The translations under genes and the position numbers were made by a program. From contig JAJEKB010019311.1 of assembly GCA_022393335.1 (NCBI GenBank), positions 45,400 to 109,399 on the forward strand: a stretch of DNA of 64,000 bases. Direction: 5' to 3'. This DNA comes from Macrotrachela quadricornifera (lineage: Eukaryota > Rotifera > Eurotatoria > Philodinida > Philodinidae). This document shows positions 53,252 to 64,000 of the stretch, one piece after another (the stretch's first letter is position 1; the number at the start of each line of letters is the position of its first letter). The notes under the pieces are model-generated. The model had not been told where the DNA came from. It searched no databases and was given only the letters and a program-made list of their open reading frames with translations.

Positions 53252-53647
53252 TAAATCCAGTAGAATTAGTAAATTATGAAAAGTCGCTTTGAGACCGGTT
53301 CTCATGAAATCGTTTAAAGATGAGTATGAATCTCAAATATCGTTCGAGTTGATAATTTTTTTTAATTACGATTATGATCGTGAGTAAGAAGTGATATGAT
53401 GAGTGATGAAAACTTTTTTTGATTAAAATGACTTATTCAGAATATTGTACTGCCTTACCTAGGCATTTTGTACGAGCCTAACTTTCACATCACATACGCA
53501 GTGAAAATGTAAGTCTCTATTCATTGATATTTTCTTTTAATGTATAAACGATCGATTTATATTTATCATCTTGTTAGAAAAAATAAATACTGAAGTTAAA
53601 CTTATATACCGAGTTGTGTAATTATCTTGAGTATAAATGAGATCTAT
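53252..53647. other. Spacer, nothing recognised
   Basis: AT-rich sequence between two elements. No frame or repeat recognised. Confidence 0.35.
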
Positions 53648-53651
53648 TTAA

Positions 53652-54378
53652 GGCCTCCCGCCTCGAAAATCCATGTCAGTCCAGATACGTTCAAATGACC
53701 TGAAATTTAGAGCATATGTTGAAGCTGAAGTGAGGAGGCTGTGGTAAAAGTTGCAGCTCGATATCAGGATGTTTGACAGAGATATGAACCAAACAAGGGT
53801 CAAAAAATAGTTCATCTTCTGGCGAAGATTTCTCGGTCCAGGCTCATGTTGTATATTTGTTTTTTTTATTAGAAAGAGCATGTCAGGATGCGGGTCACCA
53901 CAAAGATTTTTTTTTAAATTCTTATTTTTTTAGCGGAGAAAGGGTTCACAAATTCAATGACTTAAAAAACGCGTCAAAAATGTGTATCCAATTACATAAT
54001 TGTCTAAATATATAATAAAAACCAAAGCTTAATTAAAAAAAGGACTTTGTGATGCCCTGCATTTTGACGTGCTCTTTCAAACAAAAAAAAAATTTAAATA
54101 TATTGAAAGAGCCTGTACCGATAATTCTTTATCAGAAAATCAAAAAGTCATAAACCGAGACAAAACGAAAAACACTTTTTGTTTCTTTAAAAATAATAAG
54201 CATAGTTTACAAGGAGAGGTTAACGAAAATCATCGAAAATTTTGGGAAAAAATGAGATGCCGAAGAAAAAACAAAAACGTTTATGAAAAAGCAGAAGACG
54301 AGCTATCTTCCCATGCATTTATCTCAATTTCGACAATTTTGATGAAAACGGACTTTTTTTGAGGGGAAAGGGAAGGCC
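53652..54378. mobile_element. TTAA-flanked element, GGCCTCCC ends (copy 1)
   Basis: A 727-bp element lies between TTAA at 53648-53651 and TTAA at 54379-54382. The ends are GGCCTCCCGCCTC and GAGGGGAAAGGGAAGGCC. An inner inverted pair links GAAAGAGCATGTCAGGATGC (about 53873) with its near complement at about 54053-54080. TTAA targets suggest a piggyBac- or Kolobok-type element, by inference. A relative lies at 57119-58040. Confidence 0.65.
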
Positions 54379-54457
54379 TTAAATATTTGACTAGATTGAC
54401 TCATTAGGATGTAATTAAACTTTAATTATTTGCCTAATGAATGATATTTATTTTTAG

Positions 54458-55562
54458 TTCTTGATGAATTAGATCCAACTTTGAATGATTCAATTGGTCT
54501 TAAATTAAATCTTATCTTACCTGTGTACAATAAATGGAAAAAAAATTTGATATTGAAGATCATCAACAATATGATTTAATTATATTCATTAAACAACTTA
54601 AAGATGAAGAAATTTCAAGTTATTTTACTGGTACTATTGCTGAACAAGCTAAAACATGGGATGATGATCATGACTATGGGATTATCAATTTCATTCGATA
54701 TTCAATTATTGATCGATTGATAAATCAACGACAATATCCTCTACCTACTTTCAATACTTCACATGAAAAACGATGGGTTAAACAAACTTGTGAATCGGTA
54801 AAGGCTGGTGAATTATCATGTAATCGTGACATAGAAATTTATTATGTTAATGATTATATGAAATATGGAGAAGAAACACGTATTCTAAATTCAATGGTAA
54901 AATTTCTAAACAAATCAAATGACGAAGAAATATTCTTCTTTCATGGTACGACGGAAATAGCTGCTCAATCAATTGTATCACGTGGTATTAAATTTCAAAG
55001 AAGAAATGCACGTCCTGGTGACTTTGGTTACGGTTTTTATACCACAAACAATTTTTTCGAGCTAGAAAACATGCTGAAAAACGAGCCAGGAGTGCAGGTG
55101 AAGGTACAAGAGCAGCTTGTCTTGTATTTGTTATGGCAAAAGATAAATTTAATAGTCATCAAATTGTTCGTCTTCTCTATAAAGAAACACAAGATGAATT
55201 CACCAGCGCAGTAAGTAATGAATTGTTCTTAATCTTTGATGTTTTTTTCTTTTTTTTTTGTAGAGAAACTGGATACATGTTTGATTAATAATAACAATAA
55301 CATACTTGACTGGTATGTATTTGTGTATAAATGCTTAAATGATGATCCATCAATTCCATTACTCTACGATAAAGACGCAATTATTGGATCAATATCAATA
55401 AATTTAGAAGATATTACTAAAGGTTATAAGCCAATTAAAAAACGTGGAACAACGGTTGATTTTCTTCTTACTTCTTCATATATGTCTACGACATATACAC
55501 GTATTGTTCCTTCATTTGAATGTTATTTAAAACGAGAAATTAAATTTCATTCGAGTCATTAA
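54458..55562 (+). pseudogene. ADP-ribosyltransferase-fold (DUF3990-like) gene, frameshifted
   Basis: The catalytic-type region has FFFHGTTEIAAQSIVSRGI followed by GDFGYGFYTTNNF, the HGT and GFYTT motifs of ART-superfamily domains such as DUF3990. Upstream is an N-terminal region beginning at an acceptor at 54458. Two one-base frame shifts are apparent: in the A8 run at about 54538-54545, and near 55060 (TTCGAGCTAG), after which the conserved helix continues in another frame (ARKHAEKRA). An intron from about 55211 to 55266 leads to the last exon, which ends at 55562. The first exon is missing; a TTAA element lies directly upstream. It could be a young pseudogene or an intact gene with assembly errors. 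Substrate unknown. Confidence 0.6.
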
Positions 55563-56626
55563 TCAAAGAATGATCGTTTGTGTTTTTGTCTAAATCATAT
55601 TTTTATATATTAAATAGATTGTAATTAGTAAGTTTTAATAAAAAAAATATTTTATAATCTCGCAAATAAATGATTTCAACTTATAGACAAATACTGAATC
55701 AAGTATATAAATTCATTTTTCGATTAAGAGTCTGTATCTGAAGGTTTGATTTTAATGAAAAAAGTTCAATTTCTCCCCTTTTATTGCATATAAAAATAAA
55801 GAAATTTAACAAGAGACTTTGATGTTCTGCAACTAATGAAGCTCTTCTAAACAAAAAAGTGATAAAATGGTTCTAAAAAATAATTTTATAGAGAATTTAG
55901 ACTCCTAAATGATCAGCATTATCGACTGTAGAGTATGGCTACATTTTTCTTTTTTGTTTCATCGTTTTAATGTGAAGCAAAAGATAGTGAATTGAATTTT
56001 CCAAGTTAAAAATCGATTGACTTTGCGAAAAACTCAATAACTATAGATCATGAAAAACAAATAATAATAAATGCTATATTAACAAACAAATTCTTCTAAA
56101 GTTACCTTTCGCTTGATATTTATTTAGCCGACAACAAGTATTAAAAGATCATGAACAAGCAAAGAATTTAGTTCATATTCATACTCTATGTCACATAAAA
56201 GACAAATGATGACATATTTTAAATGAAAAATGAATCTTTGACACAAAATTATAAAGTTCTTTTCATTGTTATAACTTTATTGCACATGAATGAACAAAAA
56301 TATCTGTTGTTATAGACAATGAACTAATTATTTGATGTTTAAACATTGATGTTCTTCGAAAAGTAAATGTTTATTCAGCAGATATTATATCGATACACAA
56401 GATTTTTTGTTTCTATTTAATTGTTAACTAGAGACATGTAACTTAAATTCGTTTCTTTCTTTCGTATTTTTAGTATTCTTTATAAACTCGTCATTGTTAT
56501 TTAGTTCATTATTCGTATCGTCTATTCATTTTAGTCGAGAAAAAAACAAGTTAAAGAAGTTTATGATGCAGATAGTTGTCTATATGTATCATATGGTTTT
56601 TATTTTAGATTTGTTAAATAGTCAAT
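55563..56626. other. Spacer, nothing recognised
   Basis: AT-rich sequence that includes the probable 3' flank of the ART gene. No gene or repeat identified. Confidence 0.35.
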
Positions 56627-56762
56627 GCCTAGAACGTGAATTACGACGTCGTGTACGACCATACACTTGACACCTGTATTACGACCGTATTTTCGTTGTA
56701 TACGGTGAAAATACAGTCGTAATTCAGGTGTCAGATATACGATCGTGAGTTTTCGACCTGGG
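56627..56762. mobile_element. Short TATACGA-type element with CCTGGG end
   Basis: About 136 bp with CGTGTACG, TACGACC and CGTATTTTCG words in inverted arrangement (GACACCTGTATTACGAC near 56670 and its complement near 56713). It ends TTTTCGACCTGGG then TA. The left end (CCTAGAACGTG) is degenerate, so this looks like a small decayed member of the CCCAGG group. Confidence 0.55.
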
Positions 56763-57114
56763 TAGCATCATAAAAACAAAACGAAAACAAAATTTTGGAA
56801 TTTATTTTTCAAACTTTCCAAGATATAATGAAAAAGTTTTCCTTTAATTATAGGAATACAAATGTATGAAAAAAAATCAAACAGTTTTTTATAACTTTAT
56901 TTTAATCTTTTAGGTTCAACAATATTCTTTACAAGTTGCAGCAGGTACTTATAAAACGTATATTTTGGATTATTCCTATAAAACAACGAAAATACAAATA
57001 ACAATGAAAAAGAGAATAAATAAGATTCATTTTATATTCACAGTAAGAAAAATATTTTTATACAATATGTGATCAAAAAATTTGATTTACCAATTTTAGA
57101 CTCGTAATTTCAAG
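56763..57114. other. Spacer, nothing recognised
   Basis: AT-rich. An acceptor-like TTTTAG at about 56910 precedes VQQYSLQVAAGTYKTY, but no family is recognised. Confidence 0.3.
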
Positions 57115-57118
57115 TTAA

Positions 57119-58040
57119 GGGCCTCCCTCCCTCAACAAACCTATTTTTTTAAAGAAAACTCGAAATTGAGTTTTCATTATAGGAATATGCATCGAAGTCT
57201 CCTCTTTTAGAGTATATATACCTTTTCGCAAAATGATTGGATTTTGATAGACTAATCAGCTAAAATTTGGGCCCTACTATCATGTTTTTCGCGGTTTTTT
57301 TCAAGTTTTTCAGTTTAAAAAACCTGCCTTTCCAGATGCATCAGTATTGACAAAGCGGTTTTTTTAATTAATCATTACCATCTTACTAACAGTTAAGATA
57401 AAGATCACATATTTCTAGACTCCTGAACATTGATATATATATATATATAAAATTGACGTACAAAAACAAAAAAAGAATCTAAAGAATTTGAATGAAAAAA
57501 TCGAATTCTAAAATTTGTTTTGTGTTTTTCTCAAAATCAATTTTTTCAACCATACCGTTTACGCGGGGAAGGATTTCTTAATAATGACTCAATGAAGAAG
57601 GGATAATTTTTTTTTGTTGCATAGAGGAGAGGTGTGGCTAGATCCCACAGGCTCCAATTTTTGAATTTCTCTTTTGGTGAAATAAAAAACTTATATACTT
57701 TATATTTATGAGCACCCTGAATTTGGACATTTTTGCGAAAAAGTATTTTTAAAAATCAAACAAAGAGAAATTCAAAAATCGGAGCCTGTGAGGATCTAGC
57801 CCTAAGGTCACTCTACAATTTAAAAACCACCCTGACATGATTAGCCAATATTCTTATATCGAAAACCTTCCCCGCGTGAAGGGTACTTTTGACCAATAAA
57901 TTGACTGTAACTTATTCGTTTCTCAGAGATTTAGGGAGATATTTTAACCACAGCCTCCCCTAGCCAAGACTAACGTTCTCTGACGTTTTCGTTGAAATCG
58001 GATGAGAAATGACAAAGTTGGTTTCTGAGGGGGGGGACCC
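57119..58040. mobile_element. TTAA-flanked element, GGGCCTCCC ends (copy 2)
   Basis: A 922-bp element lies between TTAA at 57115-57118 and TTAA at 58041-58044. The ends are GGGCCTCCCTCCCTC and GAGGGGGGGGACCC. Nested inverted pairs occur inside: CGCGGGGAAGG (57563) with CCTTCCCCGCG (57866), and GGCTAGATCCCACAGGCTCC (about 57629) with its near complement (about 57783). It resembles the element at 53652-54378 in ends and target. Confidence 0.65.
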
Positions 58041-58147
58041 TTAAATGAGAAAGCTTCAATTGACATATTTGACGACTTAAAAAAAATTGAGAATGGTTAT
58101 GCGTAAGATTTTATTTTTATAGAAAAAATACTCTATTTTTCTTTTAG

Positions 58148-58394
58148 TTTTATAAAAAAGCAAAAATTTATTGATAAGTTGAATCATGTCGTCAATAAAA
58201 TAGATAAAATAATAACATCAACATCAACATCATTACCAATGTTATTTAATAATGTTGATCAACATCAGAAGCTCCTTTCATGTCCTGGATCACTATCAAC
58301 TTTATATAATAATGTATATCAACATCAAAACCACGTTTCGTGTCCTGTGTCATCTTTAATTAATCAAGTGATGCCTGGAAATGTAAATCTTTAA
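58148..58394 (+). CDS. Small frame with two 21-residue repeats, unknown
   Basis: After an acceptor-like TTTTAG the frame reads to a stop at 58392-58394. It contains two similar blocks, NNVDQHQKLLSCPGSLSTLY and NNVYQHQNHVSCPVS. The 63-nt spacing of the repeats keeps frame. I do not recognise a family, and no donor or upstream exons were found. It may be the last exon of a lost gene or a chance frame. Confidence 0.25.
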
Positions 58395-59707
58395 GGCTAT
58401 TTAATAAAAATCTAACAGCCCTCTTTAGGGCTAAAATATGATATATTTTAAAGTCAAATGAATGGTATCGTGTTACTCATTATACTGAACGCTGCTTCCC
58501 CTTCGTTTTTTTCATAATGGAGATAAATAGATTTCATTTAATTTGAATAATAATCAATTATTTATATGAACTTTTTAGAAAAAAAAAGTCTATGATGAAA
58601 TGAAAATGTACGTTTGAGAAGATATGTAAATCTGTTTATGTCTTATATGTAGAAATAATTCGGAAATTATTCTTAGACATGTGATAGCAAATGTATTCTA
58701 TGTTCATTAGTTAATAACTGTTTTAAACCTAAATACTTTTTAGTCAAATAATTTCTTTCGCTGTTGACGACAAAAAAGGTAATTATTCGTAATATACTTC
58801 ATCATTTCAAAACTTCATTCCATGTTCTTTTATTAAATAATTTCTATCTAGAATAAATATTTTTATTTAAATAACACAACAATACATTCAAAATGCTAAA
58901 CACGAGAGTAAATACGTATGATTTTGAATTAAATGATTTTTTTTAATTTTATTTTTACATTAAATAAAAATAGGTGTACATTGTTTGGCATAAAAATTAT
59001 CAAATAAATCTGGATTACGTCCAATACATGATAATTTAACAGAATATCAACTTCATCAGGTGCAACTATATCATCCAATTTTAATGCAAGTATTGTATCT
59101 GTTTCAAGTGATCTTAATATTAAATGAAGGGTTTTGGTAATCAAACATCAGATATACCATTAATGATTGTATCCTAAATTGTAAAATTTCAATCAAGTTC
59201 CGAGATTGTTTAACCATTAGAACAAGTTATTGAAAAAAGAATCAGAAAAAATTGTTAATCCATAAAATGAAGATTTATGTTTAAATAAAATTAGCAGTAA
59301 ACATTGTCTCTCATATAAGAAGATTCTTCAAATATAAAATTATCTTTTAAAAAAATTGAACATTAATAAAATATGCTGAAATCACTGTTTATTCTGAAGA
59401 CATTATCAGTCGATAGATTTACAAAATCTTCGTATATGAGACTCTATACCAATCCATTTTTTGCAGAGGACAGTTGATACAATAAATATAGAAATGCTAT
59501 CTCAATAGGTTCACTCCAATCTAAACTCGATATGTAGTCTTACGCGTAGATATATTGAAAGTCAATCGATTGATAATATCTTCGAGTTAAATAGCGTTTG
59601 AATAGCATTTTATTGGTATCAAACTTTATCTCTTATTATAATTTTATTAATATTCAGATAAAAAAAATTTAGTATTAATAAAATATCAACGAAATAAATA
59701 ATTTTAG
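58395..59707. other. Spacer with a possible minus-strand coding relic
   Basis: Mostly AT-rich with no gene recognised. On the minus strand at about 58965-59145 a frame reads SLETDTILALKLDDIVAPDE and, after a one-base shift, CIGRNPDLFDNFYAKQCTP, which looks like decayed coding sequence of unknown family. Confidence 0.3.
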
Positions 59708-60161
59708 GCGCAGGCAAGACAACATTATTACAACGTCTATGTGAATTATATCGTCAACGATCTGAACATATACCTTGTTATGAATTTTATACTGAAGAAG
59801 TTCGTGGTACTAATGGTTCACGAATTGATTTTGATGTTGTTACATTGGATGGAAATTTACGTTCACTACTTGCACGCACTAAGTAAGCCATTATTATATA
59901 GAAATCAATGAAATATTAAATATATAAATAACAATCTTTCAAAACAAAATTTTTTCTTTATTTATCTATTAAAAAAATCAATTATTTTAATTGAAAAAAT
60001 ATTGATTTGAAGAATAGATTTCATATTGATGAAGATGACATGATATTTTATTTCATTTAAGTGAACATATAACATTATCATCAGCATCTTCATTACTACG
60101 TATTGGACAATATAATGTATTTGTTAATGAATTCGAATATCTTGTTTTACCTTTATTAACA
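59708..60161 (+). pseudogene. NTPCR: Partial NTPCR/THEP1-like nucleoside-triphosphatase
   Basis: Two exons (59708-59882 and 60062-60161) code GAGKTTLLQRL (P-loop), CYEFYTEEVRGTNGSRIDFD then VVTLDG, and RIGQYNVFVNEFEYLVLPLL. These match the first half of THEP1-type NTPases (FYTEEVR..GRRIGFDVVTL; VGQYVVDLTSFE). The start of the P-loop exon and the whole Walker B half are missing; the donor at 60162 leads instead to an unrelated membrane segment. A truncated or chimeric relic. Confidence 0.7.
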
Positions 60162-60207
60162 GTAAAATTTGATTATTATTATCATTACAATATTATTTTT
60201 ATATTAG

Positions 60208-60513
60208 TTGCTAAAGGAAAACTTATTGTATCAAAATGGGTTCCTCCAATAATAATAGTTATTCTGATACTCACCATACTCGGCGCATCATTTGCTATGG
60301 GCTACTTTATATCATATCCACGAAGTGATTTTTTGTTTTGTTTTCTTGAAAAAAAACAAGATATAATTAGTTTCATTTTTATTTTTCAGTGTCAAATAAA
60401 CCACTAAAACTTTATAATGAAACATATGCAGTTTATACTGACGAATGTGATAGTACCCGTGGATTATATTGTCCTTCGGGTCGTTCTATATATAAATTTA
60501 GAAAGAAAGATTA
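60208..60513 (+). pseudogene. Membrane-protein fragment
   Basis: An exon at 60208-60324 codes a short basic stretch, then a strong membrane helix (WVPPIIIVILILTILGASFA). It joins in phase to 60390-60513 (NETYAVYTDECDSTRGLYCP), a cysteine-bearing extracellular-type segment ending in a stop. Family unknown. It could be the 5' part of another protein left between two relics. Confidence 0.4.
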
Positions 60514-60618
60514 AATAATTTAATTCCATTAGATGATTATTGGATTAATTATCAAAATTGGTATTATAAAAAAAGAAATAACCGAATAAAACATAATAAA
60601 ATATTATTTTATGTTTAG

Positions 60619-62465
60619 AATTGAATACTGGCGTAATAGAAGTATTTGTGAAGATTATTGAAAAACTTTATATTCAGTTATTTTAATTGGTAGATTTGCT
60701 GATCTTTATATGGATTCTTTTTTTTGTTTAATTAATCAATTAAAATGTCCAAAACGAGCTATTTTAGATCCATGGGGACGTCAATGGCCGTTTGTTTCTT
60801 TTTAATTAAATAAAATAAAAATAAAATATATGATTATAGAAATGCTGCTTGTCCTGAACCACAAATTGAATTTTTACAAGAAACAATTCAATGGCTTGAT
60901 CGTTATGTAAAAGGTATTGATAATGGTTATTAAAACAAAGAAATTTTAACCATTTATCAATTAAATCCAAGCTAATGAACTTGATTCAATTCTTGAAAAA
61001 AGGAAAGGAGAATGGATTCAATTAAGTCGATTTCCAGATTATCCAAATGAACATTTACAAAGAAATAATTATCATATTAAACAACAAGAATTCAATCAAA
61101 AACAAATTAAATATTATTTATCTTTTCAGTATTTAACAACTGAACCTATTTTAAATAATAATCTTCCGAAAAAGTTATCATTTTTGTCTTCACAAGAAAC
61201 AAGAATATCAAGTGGATCTTTATTGCATTTTGGATCCTATCAAAATCCTGATAATTCAATAGATCAAAGAAACGATGATGGAAGATCATTAACCTTTGGC
61301 TCTCTTCCATTAAATAATCCTTATGATATTGATTCATAGATCTATCACGGTCTATACTTGATTGAATTAATTTTTTTTATAAGAACTGCCTTATTTAATA
61401 TCTGATTTTCCTTTAATGATATGAGTTCCCATTCTTTTCAAAGAGAATTTGTTGATCGTAATCAGTTCTATTTCTTTGATTGGAAATTGTTACAGGTCTT
61501 TTAATGAACATAATCGATTTTTCTTTGTTAAAGAACTATTTGGTTTTCCAACAGTTAACATGAATATAAGTTCCGATACAAGATATGGTCTAATATGTGT
61601 TCGTCTTTGCATGATAGATGAGGAAACATCACCATCAATACTTTTATCACGTGGAATACTTAGTTTGACACAGTATAAATCACATGAACATGTTGAAAAA
61701 TTAAATATAAATGAAATATATGATTTAGAAATGACATTATCCGATCTATGTATATAGATATCATCTGGTTGTCGTCTTTGTTTATCATTATCAACATCAT
61801 ATTGGCCAATAGTATGGTCTTCATCTCAGTTATCAACACTAACGTTATTTATATTATTCTTTTTATCATTTAGAATTTATTTTGATGAATCATCTCCATA
61901 TATTCTTACGTTACTATATTTAACTGATAATTCGTAAAAGATTTTATTTTTATTTAAATTATTTTTACTATATATTGATAATTAAAGTTCATCAAGAGAT
62001 AATTTTGATTATCCTGAAGTTGCTTAAGAAATTCTAATAAAACTCTGACATGATTCTTCAATTAATCATTCAAGAATATTAGATGCAGTTAATGAAATAA
62101 TAATATTAAAAGTAATTCGATTTTTATTCTTAAAAAACAAAGATAATTTATTTGAATAAATATAGATAATTGATAATAAATCTATTGAATATCCAGATGG
62201 ATTAATATTTGATGAATCAGTAAAAAGTATGCATTAAATTAAAAAAGAATGATCCACAATCAGCAAATATTCACCTTAAAAGATATATTAAATATTATTA
62301 TAAAGATCAATTATTAATTAAAGTTAATATAAAAACAAATTCACTTATGTTTACTAAACAATCGTCATCAGCATATCATATTCAACATCAATTAGATATT
62401 TACAATAAAGATCAATCATTTTTTTAAATAAATCTTGGAATTTAACATTTCCAAGAATTGAATAA
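60619..62465 (+). pseudogene. CocE/NonD-type hydrolase pseudogene
   Basis: CocE/NonD proteins are serine esterases or X-Pro dipeptidyl-peptidase-like enzymes, common in bacteria. The relic covers the second half: LKCPKRAILDPWGRQWP, EPQIEFLQETIQWLDRYVKG, GEWIQLSRFPDYP, DNSIDQRNDDGRSLTFGSLP, VRLCMIDEETSPS, SLTQYKSHEHVEKLN, STSYWPIVWSS, and a final DPQSANIHLKRY...SWNLTFPRIE, as in the C-terminal jelly-roll of the family. Several stops and frame shifts interrupt it (TGA about 60658, TAG about 61757, shift near 62424). The nucleophile region is missing. Introns are present, so it had been domesticated. A bacterial origin by transfer is plausible but unproven. Confidence 0.75.
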
Positions 62466-64000
62466 TTTATCGATTTTTATTCTAATTTTATTATTTGATT
62501 AAATTGATTATATAAAATGATTTACTTTTATTTCAAATTAATAAGATTATCATTCGAACTGTCATAACCGCATGATTGACTCGGCTCGCCAAAGTTTGAA
62601 GAGTACAAAAAAGTTTTGTAAAGATATTATGTAGAAATAGAAAAGATATTTATTCTTGTCTATTCTATTTATTCTGCTGATATATAAAATAGAATTTTTT
62701 AATCGTCATGATCTTGACTAACTTTATTATATTTGAAGAAGTATCTAAATAATAAGTTTTTGAGAAAATTCAAGGATATTTTCGCTTTTTATTGCACTTC
62801 AATATATGCATGCTACCGTTCTCATTGACAAAATAACGTTTTTGTTGATTTTGAAAGGACTTGTTGTTCCCTTTATATTGTGAATTTTTCAACAAACTTT
62901 GTTTACTTTATCACTCTGAAGAGAAAAAAACTACTTCCATTCTTCATTTCTATGTGTTTGATTTATAATTACAACTAAAGAAGTGGAATTCTATGGAAAT
63001 AACGAAGTTGACGACGAATATTATGATTCATAAACCAATGATGATATCAATGGACGACTTCGATGAACGTTGAGTTTCGCATGAACATCGAAGATCAAAA
63101 TGTTTTTTTAATTATGATAATCATGAGATTTTTATGTAACCATTTTCAATCAAATAAAGAGCGGTTGAAAAAAAACAACTTTTTGGTTGCATAAAAATTC
63201 CATCCTCAATGTATTAATGCCATATTCTATTTTAAATTTACTAGCTTTCTGGAAACCTATTCCATTTGATCATTTTAATTATTTATGAGATTGTTTTTCT
63301 TCCTTCTCCTCAACTGCCCCTCCCTGCAGTCACATTCTACCCACCAACTATTCAAAAAAATAATAAGTTGTTATTTGATGCACAATGGCGTAGTCCTGAA
63401 TAGGGCCATTAGACAATTGCCCAATAATTAAAAAGCTATTGCCTAAACATTTTTTTGAAAATTATATCAATTGCTCAATGTTGAAAAATCACTAGTGATG
63501 ACCAAACATCGGTTTCATCATATAGCAATAGATTTTAAAGGATTATAGCCCAATTGGTTTTTAATTGTCCATGGGTATCCATGTCTCAAAAAATATTTAA
63601 GGCATTTCAAAACAGAGGTGTCCATCGTGGCACGGCAGTGATGTGGTAGCAACTATTATAATACCGTCGCGGCAGTGGTACGATGACGGCAGCTTTTCTA
63701 GAAAAAAAATTGAAATCTCATGAATTTTAACATAATCCCCACATTAATGTCTGCTGTACTATAAAATTTGACGAATTTGATCGATTAGCGGCAGCAGCTC
63801 TAGCTTAAAGCATTTTCATATTTCGATAAATTTGAAAGTCACAATTTTTTGACACGAAATGTCGAAGTGTCAATAGCACTAAACTTTTCACATTTTAAAT
63901 GAACTCATTATGTATATTTTGTTTACAATTTTTTTTGAACAGAATGTGATCACTTTCCCATGGATTCTTATCAAAACTCATATGTCCAAGCCAAAGGAAG
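62466..64000. other. Terminal stretch, nothing recognised
   Basis: No gene recognised. A patch at 63620-63700 is GC-richer with CGGCAGTG/GGCAGC words. No inverted ends or frame of note. Confidence 0.35.

Noticed and set aside
54458..55562. Two-gene toxin-antitoxin-like arrangement
   Set aside because: The apparent separate frames are pieces of one ART-fold gene joined by frameshifts and an intron; no partner gene was found.
63620..63800. Coding repeat from CGGCAGTG words near the window end
   Set aside because: No sustained frame or regular period is present.

Overview
The window is animal nuclear DNA: AT-rich, with spliceosomal introns mostly 45-70 nt long (GT...AG with T-rich 3' ends), metazoan genes, and dense nested non-autonomous DNA transposons. 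Gene content (cytoplasmic dynein, 7B2, NLK, APC, LDL-receptor-related protein, Fzr/Cdh1), an F-box/LRR gene, an ART-fold gene and a bacterial-type esterase relic suggest a bdelloid-rotifer-like genome. That placement is inference; the animal origin is well supported.

Layout. (1) 1-19525, + strand: cytoplasmic dynein 1 heavy chain, lacking only its 5' end, with an apparently open frame through tail, linker, AAA1-AAA6, stalk and C-terminal domain. Several long introns carry MITE-like inserts. (2) 20022-20506: a decayed genomic copy of the dynein 3' end. (3) 20532-21357, - strand: a complete four-exon 7B2 (secretogranin V) gene, convergent with dynein. (4) 22.7-25.4 kb: a piggyBac-like MITE and a 1.8-kb palindromic element. 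(5) 25.4-41.2 kb: a giant LRP pseudogene in two pieces, split by an APC-tail fragment, an NLK kinase pseudogene and about 6.7 kb of nested elements. (6) 42182-44265, - strand: an intact three-exon F-box gene. (7) 45-54.4 kb: an ACCGGT-armed element, an Fzr/Cdh1 pseudogene, an APC-like gene fragment broken by a transposon, a second copy of the APC-tail/NLK-5' segment, a mariner-type palindrome and a TTAA-flanked element. (8) 54458-55562: an ADP-ribosyltransferase-fold gene with two single-base frameshifts. (9) 57-64 kb: a second TTAA-flanked element, a partial NTPCR-like NTPase, a membrane-protein fragment, a decayed CocE/NonD-type hydrolase, then unassigned sequence.

Only the dynein, 7B2 and F-box genes look functional. 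The rest reads as a gene graveyard and transposon nest. The most unusual signals are: (a) a group of elements with CCCAGG/CCTGGG-type ends and 2-bp target duplications, each family with its own short motif repeated in the arms; (b) tandem arrays of 24-26-nt exon-like blocks separated by 39-45-nt intron-like blocks; (c) a 1,014-bp transposon in an APC exon whose right half, together with the APC tail and the NLK 5' end, is duplicated inside the LRP pseudogene.
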